From the NCBI RefSeq assembly GCF_943372915.1, contig NZ_CALSAN010000001.1, positions 1 to 64,000 on the forward strand: a stretch of 64,000 nt of DNA, read 5' to 3'. Below the pieces are notes generated by a model that was not told where the DNA came from, made no database searches, and was given only the letters and a program-made list of their open reading frames with translations. The translations under genes and the position numbers were made by a program. Origin of the DNA: Ferrovibrio terrae_A. GTDB taxonomy: Bacteria; Pseudomonadota; Alphaproteobacteria; Ferrovibrionales; Ferrovibrionaceae. This document shows positions 51,578-60,564 of this stretch, piece after piece; the stretch's first letter is position 1; every line of letters begins with the position of its first letter.

Positions 51578-53854
51578 ATGAGCGATCCGAAAAGCCAGTC
51601 TCTTTACGACGACGCCCTCGAATTCCACAAGATGGGCCAGCCCGGCAAGCTGGAGGTCGTACCGACCAAGCCGATGGCGACCACCCGCGATCTCAGCCTG
51701 GCCTACAGCCCCGGCGTCGCCGCCCCCTGCCTGGCGATCGAGAAAGACCCCGACACCGCCTACGACTATACCTCGCGCGGCAACATGGTGGCGGTGATCT
51801 CCAACGGCACCGCCGTGCTGGGCTTGGGGAATCTCGGGGCGCTGGCGTCGAAGCCGGTGATGGAAGGCAAGGCGGTGCTGTTCAAGCGTTTCGCCGATGT
51901 CGACTCGATCGACCTGGAAGTGGATACCGAAGAGGTCGAGGCCTTCATCAATGCGGTGCGCTATCTCGGCCCCAGCTTCGGCGGCATCAACCTGGAAGAC
52001 ATCAAGGCGCCGGAATGCTTCGTGATCGAGCAGCGCCTGCGCGAGCTGATGGACATTCCGATCTTCCATGACGACCAGCATGGCACCGCGATCATCTCGG
52101 CCGCCGGCATGATCAACGCCCTGCACCTGACCGGCCGCGACTTCAAGACCGCCAAGATGGTGGTGAATGGCGCCGGCGCCGCTGGCATCGCCTGCACCGA
52201 GCTGGTCAAGGCGATGGGGATGAAGAACGAGAATGTCATCCTCTGCGACACCAAGGGCGTGGTCTACCAGGGCCGCACCGATGGCATGAACCAGTGGAAG
52301 TCGGCGCATGCGGTGAAGACCGATGCGCGCACCCTGGCCGATGCACTGAAGGGTGCCGATATCTTCTTCGGCCTCAGCGTCAAGGGCGCGCTGACACCGG
52401 AGATGCTGCGCTCGATGGGGCCGAACCCCATCGTGTTCGCCATGGCCAACCCGGACCCGGAGATCACCCCGGAAGATGCGCTGGCCACCCGCGGCGATGT
52501 GATCATGGCGACCGGGCGGTCGGACTATCCGAACCAGGTCAACAACGTGCTCGGCTTCCCCTATATCTTCCGCGGTGCGCTGGATGTGCGGGCCAAGACG
52601 ATCAACGACGAGATGAAGATCGCCGCCGCCGAGGCCATCGCCCTGCTGGCGCGCCAGGACGTGCCCGATGAAGTGGCGGCCGCCTACAAGGGCGAGCGGC
52701 CGAAATACGGCCCGGGCTATATCATCCCCTCGCCCTTCGATCCGCGCCTGATCGTGGAGATTCCGCTGGCGGTGGCGAAAGCCGCCGTGAAGTCGGGTGT
52801 GGCCCGCAAGCCGATCACCGACTGGGCCGCCTATGCCGCCAAGCTGCGGGCGCGGCTCAATCCCACCGTCGGCTCGCTGCAGATCTTCTTCGACCAGGTG
52901 GTGCAGAATCCCAAGCGCGTCGTCTTCGCCGAGGGCGAGGAAGAGACCGTGATCCGCGCCGCGCTTGAATTCAAGGCGGCCGGCTATGGCACGCCGATCC
53001 TGATCGGCCGCAGCGAGCGCATCGAGGCGACGATGAAGGCCATCGGCCTGCAGAATCTCGATGGCTGCGAGGTGCACAATGCCCGCATCAGCGAGCACAA
53101 TGCCGAATATGCCGACTTCCTCTACAAGCGGCACCAGCGGCGCGGCCTGCTGCATCGCGACGTGCAGCGCCTGGTCAACCTCGACCGCAATGTGTTCGGC
53201 GCCTGCATGGTGGCGAACGGCCATGCCGATGCGATGATCACCGGCGTGACCCGCACCTATTCGGTCAGCTATGACGGCATCCGCATGGCGGTCGATGCCC
53301 AGCGCGGCCAGCGCGTGATGGGCCTGTCCATCATCGTCGCCAAGGGGCGCACGGTGTTTGTCGCCGATACCACGGTGACCGAGACGCCGTCGGCCAGCGA
53401 TCTCTGCCAGATCGCCATCCAGGCGGCGAAAGCCGCACGCCAGATGGGCCAGGAACCGCGCGTGGCGCTGCTGTCGCATTCCAACTTCGGCAACGCGCCG
53501 GGCGGCGTGGTGGAGGTGGTGCGCCATGCGGTGATGGAACTGGATGCGCTGGATGCCGGTGGCCACAAGGTGGATTTCGAATACGACGGCGAGCTGAATG
53601 CCCGCGTCGCGCTCAATCCCGACCTGATGAAGCTGTATCCCTTCTGCCGCCTGTCGGGTCCGGCCAATGTGCTGATCATGCCCGGCCTGCATTCGGCGCT
53701 GCTGTCGACGCAGCTGATGCAGGATCTGGGCGGCGGCACCGTGATCGGGCCGCTGCTGATCGGCCTGGAAAAGCCGGTGCAGATCGCACAGATGGGCGCC
53801 TCGGTGAGCGATATCGTCAACCTCGCCGCACTGGCTGCGTATAACGCACGCTGA
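51578..53854 (+). CDS. maeB: NADP-dependent malic enzyme with phosphotransacetylase-like domain
   Basis: A 758-residue two-domain enzyme. Residues 1-420 are the malic enzyme part (DLSLAYSPGVAAPC, FHDDQHGTAIISAAG, NGAGAAGIACTELVKAMG), which decarboxylates malate to pyruvate with NADP. Residues 430-755 are a Pta-like domain (RVVFAEGEEETVIRAALEF, MITGVTRTYSVSYDGIRM), which senses acetyl-CoA in MaeB proteins. Divergent from mutS, 152 bases between starts. Confidence 0.96.
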   Translation: MSDPKSQSLYDDALEFHKMGQPGKLEVVPTKPMATTRDLSLAYSPGVAAPCLAIEKDPDTAYDYTSRGNMVAVISNGTAVLGLGNLGALASKPVMEGKAVLFKRFADVDSIDLEVDTEEVEAFINAVRYLGPSFGGINLEDIKAPECFVIEQRLRELMDIPIFHDDQHGTAIISAAGMINALHLTGRDFKTAKMVVNGAGAAGIACTELVKAMGMKNENVILCDTKGVVYQGRTDGMNQWKSAHAVKTDARTLADALKGADIFFGLSVKGALTPEMLRSMGPNPIVFAMANPDPEITPEDALATRGDVIMATGRSDYPNQVNNVLGFPYIFRGALDVRAKTINDEMKIAAAEAIALLARQDVPDEVAAAYKGERPKYGPGYIIPSPFDPRLIVEIPLAVAKAAVKSGVARKPITDWAAYAAKLRARLNPTVGSLQIFFDQVVQNPKRVVFAEGEEETVIRAALEFKAAGYGTPILIGRSERIEATMKAIGLQNLDGCEVHNARISEHNAEYADFLYKRHQRRGLLHRDVQRLVNLDRNVFGACMVANGHADAMITGVTRTYSVSYDGIRMAVDAQRGQRVMGLSIIVAKGRTVFVADTTVTETPSASDLCQIAIQAAKAARQMGQEPRVALLSHSNFGNAPGGVVEVVRHAVMELDALDAGGHKVDFEYDGELNARVALNPDLMKLYPFCRLSGPANVLIMPGLHSALLSTQLMQDLGGGTVIGPLLIGLEKPVQIAQMGASVSDIVNLAALAAYNAR

Positions 53855-53871
53855 AACCGGCTGTTGCTTTG

Positions 53872-53902
53872 ACGGCCCCGGCTGCCCTGCAGCCGGGGCC
53901 GT
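53872..53902. terminator. Hairpin terminator between maeB and the convergent DUF1127 gene
   Basis: ACGGCCCCGGCTGC (53872-53885) pairs with its complement (53889-53902) around CCT. It lies 17 bases after the maeB stop and 8 bases from the DUF1127 stop, so it can serve both strands. Confidence 0.75.
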
Positions 53903-53909
53903 TATGCGT

Positions 53910-54143
53910 TCAGGGCTGCCAGAACGGCCGTGCCAGCGCAGATTCGATCTGCGCCCGCGTCAGCCCGACATCGCGCAGTTGCGCATCATTCAGGCCATGC
54001 AGTTCGGCACGGATGCGCCAGCGCCGCTGCTGGTGCACCAGCCATGCCAGCCAGCCGAGCGGCGTTGGCAGTTGCCACTCCAGCGCCAGTTCGGGCCGCA
54101 ACATCTGCGGTTGAATTTGGGAATCGGTATGTCCACAAGACAT
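53910..54143 (-). CDS. DUF1127 domain protein
   Basis: A 77-residue protein whose C-terminal part HQQRRWRIRAELHGLNDAQLRDVGLTRAQIESALARPFW is a typical DUF1127 (YjiS-like) domain. GGAGGTGAG precedes the ATG by a few bases and can form a small CTCC/GGAG hairpin. Second DUF1127-type gene of the window. Confidence 0.88.
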   Translation of the reverse strand: MSCGHTDSQIQPQMLRPELALEWQLPTPLGWLAWLVHQQRRWRIRAELHGLNDAQLRDVGLTRAQIESALARPFWQP

Positions 54144-54385
54144 GTCTCACCTCCGAAAGGAGCGAGACAACGCTTGGCGGCCCATGATCGCGGATTGGAT
54201 GGAGGTCGCTGACCGGGCGGTTGTCGAAGGCCCGGTGGCCGTGAAGGGTAATACAGCGCAGTGTGAAGTCAATCGCCGAAATGCATGGCGCTTTATCAGT
54301 ATGCATCCATTTATTTGATCGCCGAACATCTTGCACCGTCACGGTATTCGCATAGGCTCCGCGCAGTTTTTTGCCGGAGTCCATC

Positions 54386-55591
54386 ATGCGCATTCTCGCT
54401 TTCCTGACTGTGTTTCTTGTCACCGCCGCAGCCCATGCGCAACAAACCCTGCGCATCGCCTTCATTGATCCGCTGTCGGGCCCGGCTGCCGCCGTCACCG
54501 AGAATGCGCTGAACCATCTGAAATTCATGGCTGAGCGGCTGTCCGACAAACAGACGGCCTATGAGATCACCGGCTATGACAACAAGCTGAATGCGCAGGA
54601 GAGCATCATCCAGGCGCAGAAGGCGATTGATGCCGGCATCCGCATCATCGTGGCCGGCAACAGTTCGGCGGCCGCCGGCGCGCTGAATGAATTCATCATG
54701 AAGCATAACGAACGCAACCCCGACAAGGCGGTGCTGTTCCTCAACATCTCGGCGATTGATCCGGCGCTGACCAATGACAAATGCAGCCCGGCGCATTTCC
54801 GCTTCGATGCCCATGCCGACATGAAGATGATGGCGCTGGCGCAGTTCATCGCCACGCAGCCGCAGATCAAGCGCGTCTACCTGATCAACCAGGATTACTC
54901 CTTCGGCCAGGCCGTGCGTGCCGCCGCGCTGGAGATGCTGAAGCGCCTGCGCCCCGATATCGAGATCGTGGGCGACGACCTGCATCCGCTGGCCAAGATC
55001 AACGACTTCTCGCCCTATGTGGCCAAGATCAAGGCGAGCGGTGCCGATTCCGTCGTCACCGGCAACTGGGGCAACGATCTGGCGCTGCTGCTGAAAAGCG
55101 CCGCCGATGCCACCCTGCAGGCCGGCTGGTATACCTATTACGCCAGCGGCATCGGCAGTCCGACGGCGATCCGCCAGACCGGACTGGCGCATCGCGTGTT
55201 TGCCGTGATCGAAGGCCATTCCAACATGGCGATGAGCGACAGCCTGGACGCGGATTATCGCGCGCGATATGGCGGCAGCTTCAACGTACCGCGCGCGCGC
55301 CTGCTGATGGACATGCTGCACGATGCCGTGCGGAAGGCGAAGAGCACCGAGCCGAAGGCGATTGCCGCGGCCCTGAAGGATGCGACGCGCACCACCATGT
55401 ATGGCGGCGTGGCAACGATGCGCGCGAGCGATCACCAGGTGCTGCAGGATCTCTACATCACCTCGTTCGGCCCGCTGGAAAGCGGCATGAAGCTCGACGA
55501 GGAAAAGACCGGCTGGGGCTGGAAAACCGCCGGCAAGGTGACGGCGGCGCAGACCGCACTGCCGACCACATGCAAGATGGCCGCTTTCTGA
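54386..55591 (+). CDS. Branched-chain amino-acid-type ABC binding protein, first paralogue
   Basis: A 401-residue Leu/Ile/Val-binding-protein-like protein with a signal peptide (1-19, AAAHAQ). ATG 54386 follows GGAG. It shares long stretches with the second binding protein at 58276 (IAFIDPLSG, YDNKLN, IDPALTNDKCS, VYLINQDYSFG, DDLHPLAKINDFSPYVAKIK, SGADSVVTGNWG). It has no permease of its own and probably works with the LivHMGF set downstream. Confidence 0.93.
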   Translation: MRILAFLTVFLVTAAAHAQQTLRIAFIDPLSGPAAAVTENALNHLKFMAERLSDKQTAYEITGYDNKLNAQESIIQAQKAIDAGIRIIVAGNSSAAAGALNEFIMKHNERNPDKAVLFLNISAIDPALTNDKCSPAHFRFDAHADMKMMALAQFIATQPQIKRVYLINQDYSFGQAVRAAALEMLKRLRPDIEIVGDDLHPLAKINDFSPYVAKIKASGADSVVTGNWGNDLALLLKSAADATLQAGWYTYYASGIGSPTAIRQTGLAHRVFAVIEGHSNMAMSDSLDADYRARYGGSFNVPRARLLMDMLHDAVRKAKSTEPKAIAAALKDATRTTMYGGVATMRASDHQVLQDLYITSFGPLESGMKLDEEKTGWGWKTAGKVTAAQTALPTTCKMAAF

Positions 55592-55606
55592 GATTCACCA
55601 AAGACC

Positions 55607-55695
55607 GTCATGCCCGGGCTTGACCTGGGCATCCATTGGCGTGTTCCGATGCGCGGAGGGTTGGGATGGACCCTCGGGTCAAGCCCGAGGGTGAC
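55607..55695. repeat. Composite palindromic intergenic repeat, copy C
   Basis: An 89-bp element bounded by GTCA and TGAC, with hairpins TGCCCGGGCTTGACCTGGGC-type and CCCTCGGGTCAAGCCCGAGG-type separated by ATCCAT...GGATGGA. It lies between convergent genes. Confidence 0.8.
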
Positions 55696-55730
55696 AGTTT
55701 AGGGGTTTGCCGGAACGGGCCGGCAGCCGC

Positions 55731-56495
55731 CTAGGACGTGGTCGCCTGCGATGCGGTAACGAGATCGACCGGCTGGTCGAGATCGAGGCCGGCTTTCTCG
55801 AAGCCCTTGCGCCAGTCGTTCAGATGGCGCCGCGTCCACAGCCGCGCCATCTCCTTGTCGCGCGTGCGCAGCGCCTGCACCAGCATGCGATGCGCTTCCA
55901 CCAGGCGGCGTGCGCCCTCCACCGTGCCCTGCACGGCCACATGGGTGGTGGGATAGATCAGCATGTTGGAGGGTTCGCGTGCCATTTCCAGCACGCGGTT
56001 GCGGCCGGTCTTTTCCAGCAGCAGATGGAATTCGGTGTCATAGGCCGCCACGGCGGCGGGATCGTCCATCGCCGCCTCGGTGGCATCGATATTGGCATCG
56101 AGCGCGCGCATTTCATCGTCGGTGGCGCGATCGACCGCCAGGTCGATGGTGGCTAGGCTGAGCGCCATGGTCGCTTCCCATAACTCGCGGAAGGTGACCT
56201 GGTGCAGCACCAGCGCACGGCTGGCGCGGGTGGCGAGCTGGTCGTAATGCGGCAGGCCGACAGCAAGGCGGCGGCTGGAATCACGCTGCACCATGCCGCT
56301 TTGTTCGAGCAGGCGGATGCCTTCACGCACAGTCGACCGGTTGACGCCGAACTGGCGCACCAGCTGGGCCTCGGTGCCGATGGGATCGCCGGGGCGCAGA
56401 CGGCCGGACAGAATCTCGCGCTCGATCGCCTCGGCCACCATCTGGTAGGCCGGCACCGGCGTGATGCGCGCGAATTTCTCGGCGACCTCAGACAT
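55731..56495 (-). CDS. GntR-family regulator, FCD (FadR) subfamily
   Basis: A 254-residue repressor: winged HTH at about 15-80 (YQMVAEAIEREILSGRLRPG, LVRQFGVNRSTVREGIRLLE) and an FCD ligand domain with acidic/His metal ligands (YDTEFHLLLEKTGRN, EAHRMLVQALRTRD). Divergent from the serine hydrolase gene; a perfect ATTGTC-C-GACAAT palindrome lies in the shared promoter region and is its likely operator. Confidence 0.93.
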   Translation of the reverse strand: MSEVAEKFARITPVPAYQMVAEAIEREILSGRLRPGDPIGTEAQLVRQFGVNRSTVREGIRLLEQSGMVQRDSSRRLAVGLPHYDQLATRASRALVLHQVTFRELWEATMALSLATIDLAVDRATDDEMRALDANIDATEAAMDDPAAVAAYDTEFHLLLEKTGRNRVLEMAREPSNMLIYPTTHVAVQGTVEGARRLVEAHRMLVQALRTRDKEMARLWTRRHLNDWRKGFEKAGLDLDQPVDLVTASQATTS

Positions 56496-56628
56496 TTACC
56501 CCCCGTAACAACCGGCAGTTGGCCGGACTTTCTGGAATCGTTTGGCTGAATCGTTTCAAGACCAGCCCGGTATTTCTACCGGCCGATACCCACCAGGGTC
56601 CAGCCGTGGCAACCCTGCAGGAGTCTAT

Positions 56629-56657
56629 TTGACTTAGGTCGGATTGTCCGACAATCA
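56629..56657 (+). promoter_or_regulatory. Promoter and GntR operator of the serine hydrolase gene
   Basis: TTGACT (56629-56634) is a -35-like hexamer. The palindrome ATTGTCCGACAAT (56643-56655) covers where the -10 region would be, so bound regulator should block transcription. The neighbouring GGTCGGATTGTCCGAC (56637-56652) recurs with one mismatch before the TRAP operon. Confidence 0.65.
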
Positions 56658-56700
56658 TAGTCGCCAAGCAAATATAAAAACGGTCCGGGAGGCCGCGCTG

Positions 56701-57984
56701 ATGAAAGTGTGCATATCCAGGCTGGCCGCCATGGCCGGCTTTGCCGCCCTTGCGCTCCATGCCCCGCTGACGCTGGCAGCTGAGCTGCTGCCCAAAGCCG
56801 ATCCGGCCACGCTTGGCTTCGCGCCAGACCGCCTCGCCCGCATCAGCGCGCGTATGAAGGCCGACTCGGAAGCCCAGGTCATTCCCGGTGCCGTGCTGCT
56901 GATCGCCCGCCAGGGCAAGATCGCCCATTTCGAGGCTGTCGGCCTGCAAGACCCGCAGACCAAGGCGCCGATGACGCGCGACAGCATTTTCCGCATCTAT
57001 TCGATGACCAAGCCGATCGTCACGGCGGCAGCGATGATGCAGGTGGAAGAAGGCCGCTATCACGTTAGCGATCCTCTGGCCCGTTTCGTGCCCGCCTTTG
57101 CGAAGGTGCAGGTCGGCGTGGAGAAACCCGCGGCGGAAGCCGGCGGCAAGCCGACGCTGGAGCTGGTGGCGCCGCGCCGCGCGATCAGCATCCAGGATCT
57201 GATGCGCCATACATCGGGCATCACCTATGGCTTCTTCGGTGTCGGCGCGGTGAAGGCGCTGTATGGCGACGTACTGAAGGGCGATCCCGACAATGCCGAA
57301 TTCGCCGAGCGGATTGCAGCGCTGCCGCTGGCCTATCAGCCCGGCACGGTGTGGGATTACAGCCATTCCACCGATATCCTCGGCCGTGTGGTGGAAGTGG
57401 TGGACAAGAAGCCGCTGGGCGCGGCGCTGAAGGATCGCCTGCTCGGTCCGCTGGGCATGAAGGATACCGATTTCTATGTCACCGATGCGGCCAAGCAGGC
57501 CCGCGTGGCGGAGCCCTTTGCCAATGACCGCAGCCTGGGCGGCGGCGTTGAATTCTTTGATCCGCGCCAGCGCGGCAAATTCGAGGGCGGCGGTGGCGGC
57601 CTGACCGGCACGGCGATGGATTACGCACGCTTCCTGCAGATGCTGCTGGATGGCGGCACGCAGAACGGCAAGCGGTATCTAAGCCCGCGCATCCTGGCCT
57701 ATATGACCTCCGACCATATGGGCAGCGGCGTCACGCCCGGCCCGTATTACCTGCCCGGCCCCGGTTATGGTTTCGGCCTGGGCTTCGGCGTGCGCATGGC
57801 CCCTGGCGTTTCGGCCGATCCCGGCAGCACCGGCGATTATTACTGGGGCGGCGCCGGCGGCACCTATTTCTGGGTCGACCCGAAGGAAAAGATGTTCGTG
57901 GTCTTCATGATGCAGTCGCCCAAACAGCGCCTGACCTATCGCGCCCTGATGCGCGACATGGTCTATGCCGCGCTGGTGAAATGA
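56701..57984 (+). CDS. Exported serine hydrolase (class C beta-lactamase/esterase fold)
   Basis: A 427-residue protein with a signal peptide (about 1-27) and a penicillin-binding-protein-like fold: Ser101-X-X-Lys104 (IYSMTKPIV), Tyr near 220 (DYSHSTD) and a C-terminal GGAGGTYFW in place of KTG. This set is typical of EstB-type esterases and beta-lactamase-like hydrolases. GGGAGG lies eight bases before ATG 56701. Flanked by ABC binding-protein genes, it may release the imported substrate from an ester or amide. Confidence 0.88.
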   Translation: MKVCISRLAAMAGFAALALHAPLTLAAELLPKADPATLGFAPDRLARISARMKADSEAQVIPGAVLLIARQGKIAHFEAVGLQDPQTKAPMTRDSIFRIYSMTKPIVTAAAMMQVEEGRYHVSDPLARFVPAFAKVQVGVEKPAAEAGGKPTLELVAPRRAISIQDLMRHTSGITYGFFGVGAVKALYGDVLKGDPDNAEFAERIAALPLAYQPGTVWDYSHSTDILGRVVEVVDKKPLGAALKDRLLGPLGMKDTDFYVTDAAKQARVAEPFANDRSLGGGVEFFDPRQRGKFEGGGGGLTGTAMDYARFLQMLLDGGTQNGKRYLSPRILAYMTSDHMGSGVTPGPYYLPGPGYGFGLGFGVRMAPGVSADPGSTGDYYWGGAGGTYFWVDPKEKMFVVFMMQSPKQRLTYRALMRDMVYAALVK

Positions 57985-58196
57985 GCATGATCCGCAGCAT
58001 CCTGTCCCGGCTGCGCGCGCTGCTGGCCGCTTTGCGGCCGCAGCCATCGCCAGCCGCCGACCGGCCAACCATTCACATTGCCATCGCCAGTCACACCCGC
58101 CGCTATCCCGGCCGCTCGAGCGCGCTTGACCTGCGCCTGAGCCAGGGCTGGATATCGCCGGAGAGAAGACTGGCCCATCAGGATCGTCGCGCCTAA
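57981..58196 (+). CDS. Possible small basic protein coupled to the serine hydrolase gene
   Basis: A 71-codon frame whose ATG overlaps the hydrolase stop (ATGA). The product is basic, with an N-terminal amphipathic helix (MIRSILSRLRALLAALRPQP). No homology is recognised. Its placement supports coupling, but it could be a chance frame in GC-rich DNA. Confidence 0.3.
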   Translation: MSMIRSILSRLRALLAALRPQPSPAADRPTIHIAIASHTRRYPGRSSALDLRLSQGWISPERRLAHQDRRA

Positions 58197-58275
58197 GACG
58201 CGACCAAAAGAATTCGCCGCACGGACGGCGGATCGGCGGACCGGAAGCCGCCGCAACAAACGGATGGAGGAAACA

Positions 58276-59523
58276 ATGCCCACTCGTCACGGGACAGCAT
58301 TGGCCGTCGCCGCGCTCGCGGCCGGCCTCAGCATGACAGCACCGGCCTGGTCGCAGGTGAAAATTGCGTTCATCGATCCGCTGTCGGGCGCCATGGCGCC
58401 GATCGGCGAGCATGGCGTGAAGCATTTCCAGTACATGATCGACAAGATCAACGCCAAGGGCGGCGTCAATGGCCAGAAGATGGAACTGCTGACCTATGAC
58501 AACAAGCTGAGCCCACAGGAAACCGTGATCGCGGCGCAGAAGGCGATCGATGCCGGCGCGCGCATCCTGACGCTGGGCAACGGCTCGGGCGCTGCGGCGG
58601 CGATGATTGACTTCGTCAACAAGCACAATGACCGCAATCCCGGCAAGGAAGTGGTCTATCTGAATTACGCCGCGGTGGACCCGGCCTTCACCAACGACAA
58701 ATGCAGCTACTGGCATTTCCGCTGGGATGCCCATAGCGACATCAAAATGCAGGCCCTGACCAGCTACATGAAGGGCAAGCCCAACATCAAGAAGGTCTAC
58801 CTGATCAACCAGGACTATTCCTTCGGTCATGCCGTGCGCAAAGCCGCCAACGAGATGCTGAAGGCCAAGCGGCCCGATATCCAGATCGTCGGCGACGAAC
58901 TGCATCCGCTGGCCAAGATCACCGACTTTTCCCCCTATATCGCCAAGATCAAGGCGAGCGGTGCAGACAGCGTTATTACAGGAAACTGGGGCAGCGACAT
59001 CGCACTGCTGCTGAAGGCTTCCGCCGATGCCGGCCTGCAGGTGGATTACTACACCTACTATGCCGGTGGCGCCGGCGGCCCGACTTCGGTGAAACAGACC
59101 GGCCTGAAGGACAAGGTCTTCCAGATCACCGAAGGCATCGCCAACATCAACACGCCGGCCAACTATGCCTGGGAGGAAGACTTCCGCAAGAAATCTGCCG
59201 GCCATGGCTGGTGGTATCCGCGCGTGCGCAACGAGATGGAAATGCTTGCTGCCGCGATGAACGAAGCCAAGTCGAATAACCCGAAGGTGTTCGCCGAGAA
59301 GCTGCGCGGCATGAAGTACAAGAACATCTACGGCAAGGACACCTACATGCGGGCGGAAGACCATCAGTTCTTCCAGGATATCTATATCTCCGCGCTGACG
59401 CCGATGACCGGCGACATGAAGTTCGACGAGGAAAACACCGGCTGGGGCTGGAAGCTGACGGCCACCATTCCGATGGGCGAAACCGACGTTGCCACCAGCT
59501 GCAAGATGGCGAAGCCAAGCTGA
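58276..59523 (+). CDS. Branched-chain amino-acid-type ABC binding protein, second paralogue
   Basis: A 415-residue periplasmic binding protein with a signal peptide (about 1-26, PAWSQ). ATG 58276 has GGAGG five bases upstream, better than the ATG at 58264. The fold is that of LivJ-like proteins; the C-terminus (DEENTGWGWKLTATIP, ATSCKMAKPS) matches the first paralogue, including a conserved Cys. It heads the LivHMGF operon. Confidence 0.94.
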   Translation: MPTRHGTALAVAALAAGLSMTAPAWSQVKIAFIDPLSGAMAPIGEHGVKHFQYMIDKINAKGGVNGQKMELLTYDNKLSPQETVIAAQKAIDAGARILTLGNGSGAAAAMIDFVNKHNDRNPGKEVVYLNYAAVDPAFTNDKCSYWHFRWDAHSDIKMQALTSYMKGKPNIKKVYLINQDYSFGHAVRKAANEMLKAKRPDIQIVGDELHPLAKITDFSPYIAKIKASGADSVITGNWGSDIALLLKASADAGLQVDYYTYYAGGAGGPTSVKQTGLKDKVFQITEGIANINTPANYAWEEDFRKKSAGHGWWYPRVRNEMEMLAAAMNEAKSNNPKVFAEKLRGMKYKNIYGKDTYMRAEDHQFFQDIYISALTPMTGDMKFDEENTGWGWKLTATIPMGETDVATSCKMAKPS

Positions 59524-59540
59524 GGACGTTAGACTGAGCG

Positions 59541-59569
59541 ACGGCCCCGGGTCACACCGGGGCCGTTTC
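59541..59569 (+). terminator. Hairpin between the binding protein and livH
   Basis: ACGGCCCCGG (59541-59550) pairs with CCGGGGCCGT (59557-59566) around GTCACA and is followed by TTCG. Such hairpins lower transcription into the permease genes while stabilising the abundant binding-protein message. Confidence 0.65.
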
Positions 59570-59612
59570 GTCTGCACTTTCTGCTGCGTTGCGTTACAGA
59601 CGGGGGCCTTGC

Positions 59613-60563
59613 GTGCTGGAACTGGTGATCTTCTCCACATTGAATGGCGTGCTCTATGGCATGCTGCTGTTCCTGCTGGCCAGCGGCCTTACCCTGATCT
59701 TCTCAATGATGGGCGTGCTGAATTTCGCCCATGCCAGCTTCTATATGCTGGGGGCCTATTTCGGCTTCCAGATCAGCCAGTGGCTCGGCTTCTGGGTGGC
59801 GCTGTTTGTCGCCCCCGTGCTGGTCGGCCTGATCGGCGCCGCTGTCGAACGCTGGGGCCTGCGCACCGTGCATAAGTGGGGCCATGTGCCCGAACTGCTG
59901 TTCACTTTCGGCCTCGCTTTCGTGATCGAGGAACTGGTGCAGATGATCTGGGGCAAGCTGCCAGTGGATTATCGCGTGCCGGCGGCGCTGGATTTCTCGG
60001 CCTTCGAGCTGTTCGGCACCACCTATCCCGCCTTCCGCATGTTCATGCTGCTGATCTCGGTGGCGATCTTCATCGCCCTGCTGCTGGTGCTGACCCGCTC
60101 ACGCATCGGCCTGATCATCCAGGCGGCGCTGACGCATCCGAACATGGTGGCGATGCTGGGCCACAATGTGCCCAAGGTTTTCATGATGGTGTTCGGCTTC
60201 GGCTCCGGCCTCGCCGCGATTGCCGGCGTGATCGCCGGGCCGGCGCTGGTGACGCAGCCGAGCATGGCCCATGTGCTGGGTCCGATCCTGTTCGTCGTCG
60301 TGGTGTTCGGCGGGCTGGGCTCGCTGCCCGGCGCCTTCATCGCCTCCCTGTTGATCGGCCTGATCCAGACCTTTGCCATCGCCGTCAACTATTCGATCGG
60401 CGACCTGATGACCAGTATTGGCGTGGCCCGGCCGCTGCAGGGTACGCTCAGCGACCTGTGGCAGGTGACCGTCGCCCAGGTCGGCCCGGTGGTGCCGTAT
60501 CTGATGCTGGTGCTGATCCTGATCTTCCGGCCGACCGGGCTGATGGGCACGCGGGAGTCGTGA
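59613..60563 (+). CDS. livH: Branched-chain amino-acid ABC permease (LivH type)
   Basis: A 316-residue membrane protein with about eight helices and LivH features (FSTLNGVLYGMLLFLLASGLTLIFSMMGVLNFAHASFYMLGAYFG, VVFGGLGSLPGAFIASLLIG). The start is GTG 59613, six bases after GGGGG; a TTG frame further upstream is less likely. Forms the channel with LivM. Confidence 0.93.
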   Translation: MLELVIFSTLNGVLYGMLLFLLASGLTLIFSMMGVLNFAHASFYMLGAYFGFQISQWLGFWVALFVAPVLVGLIGAAVERWGLRTVHKWGHVPELLFTFGLAFVIEELVQMIWGKLPVDYRVPAALDFSAFELFGTTYPAFRMFMLLISVAIFIALLLVLTRSRIGLIIQAALTHPNMVAMLGHNVPKVFMMVFGFGSGLAAIAGVIAGPALVTQPSMAHVLGPILFVVVVFGGLGSLPGAFIASLLIGLIQTFAIAVNYSIGDLMTSIGVARPLQGTLSDLWQVTVAQVGPVVPYLMLVLILIFRPTGLMGTRES

Positions 60564-60564
60564 G

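Noticed and set aside
51422..53692. Very long open frame antisense to maeB
   Set aside because: It mirrors codon bias of the GC-rich sense gene, has a His/Asp/Gly-rich low-quality product and no ribosome site.
57679..59640. Long open frame antisense to the serine hydrolase and second binding protein
   Set aside because: Product is low-complexity and the opposite strand carries clear catalytic and signal motifs.
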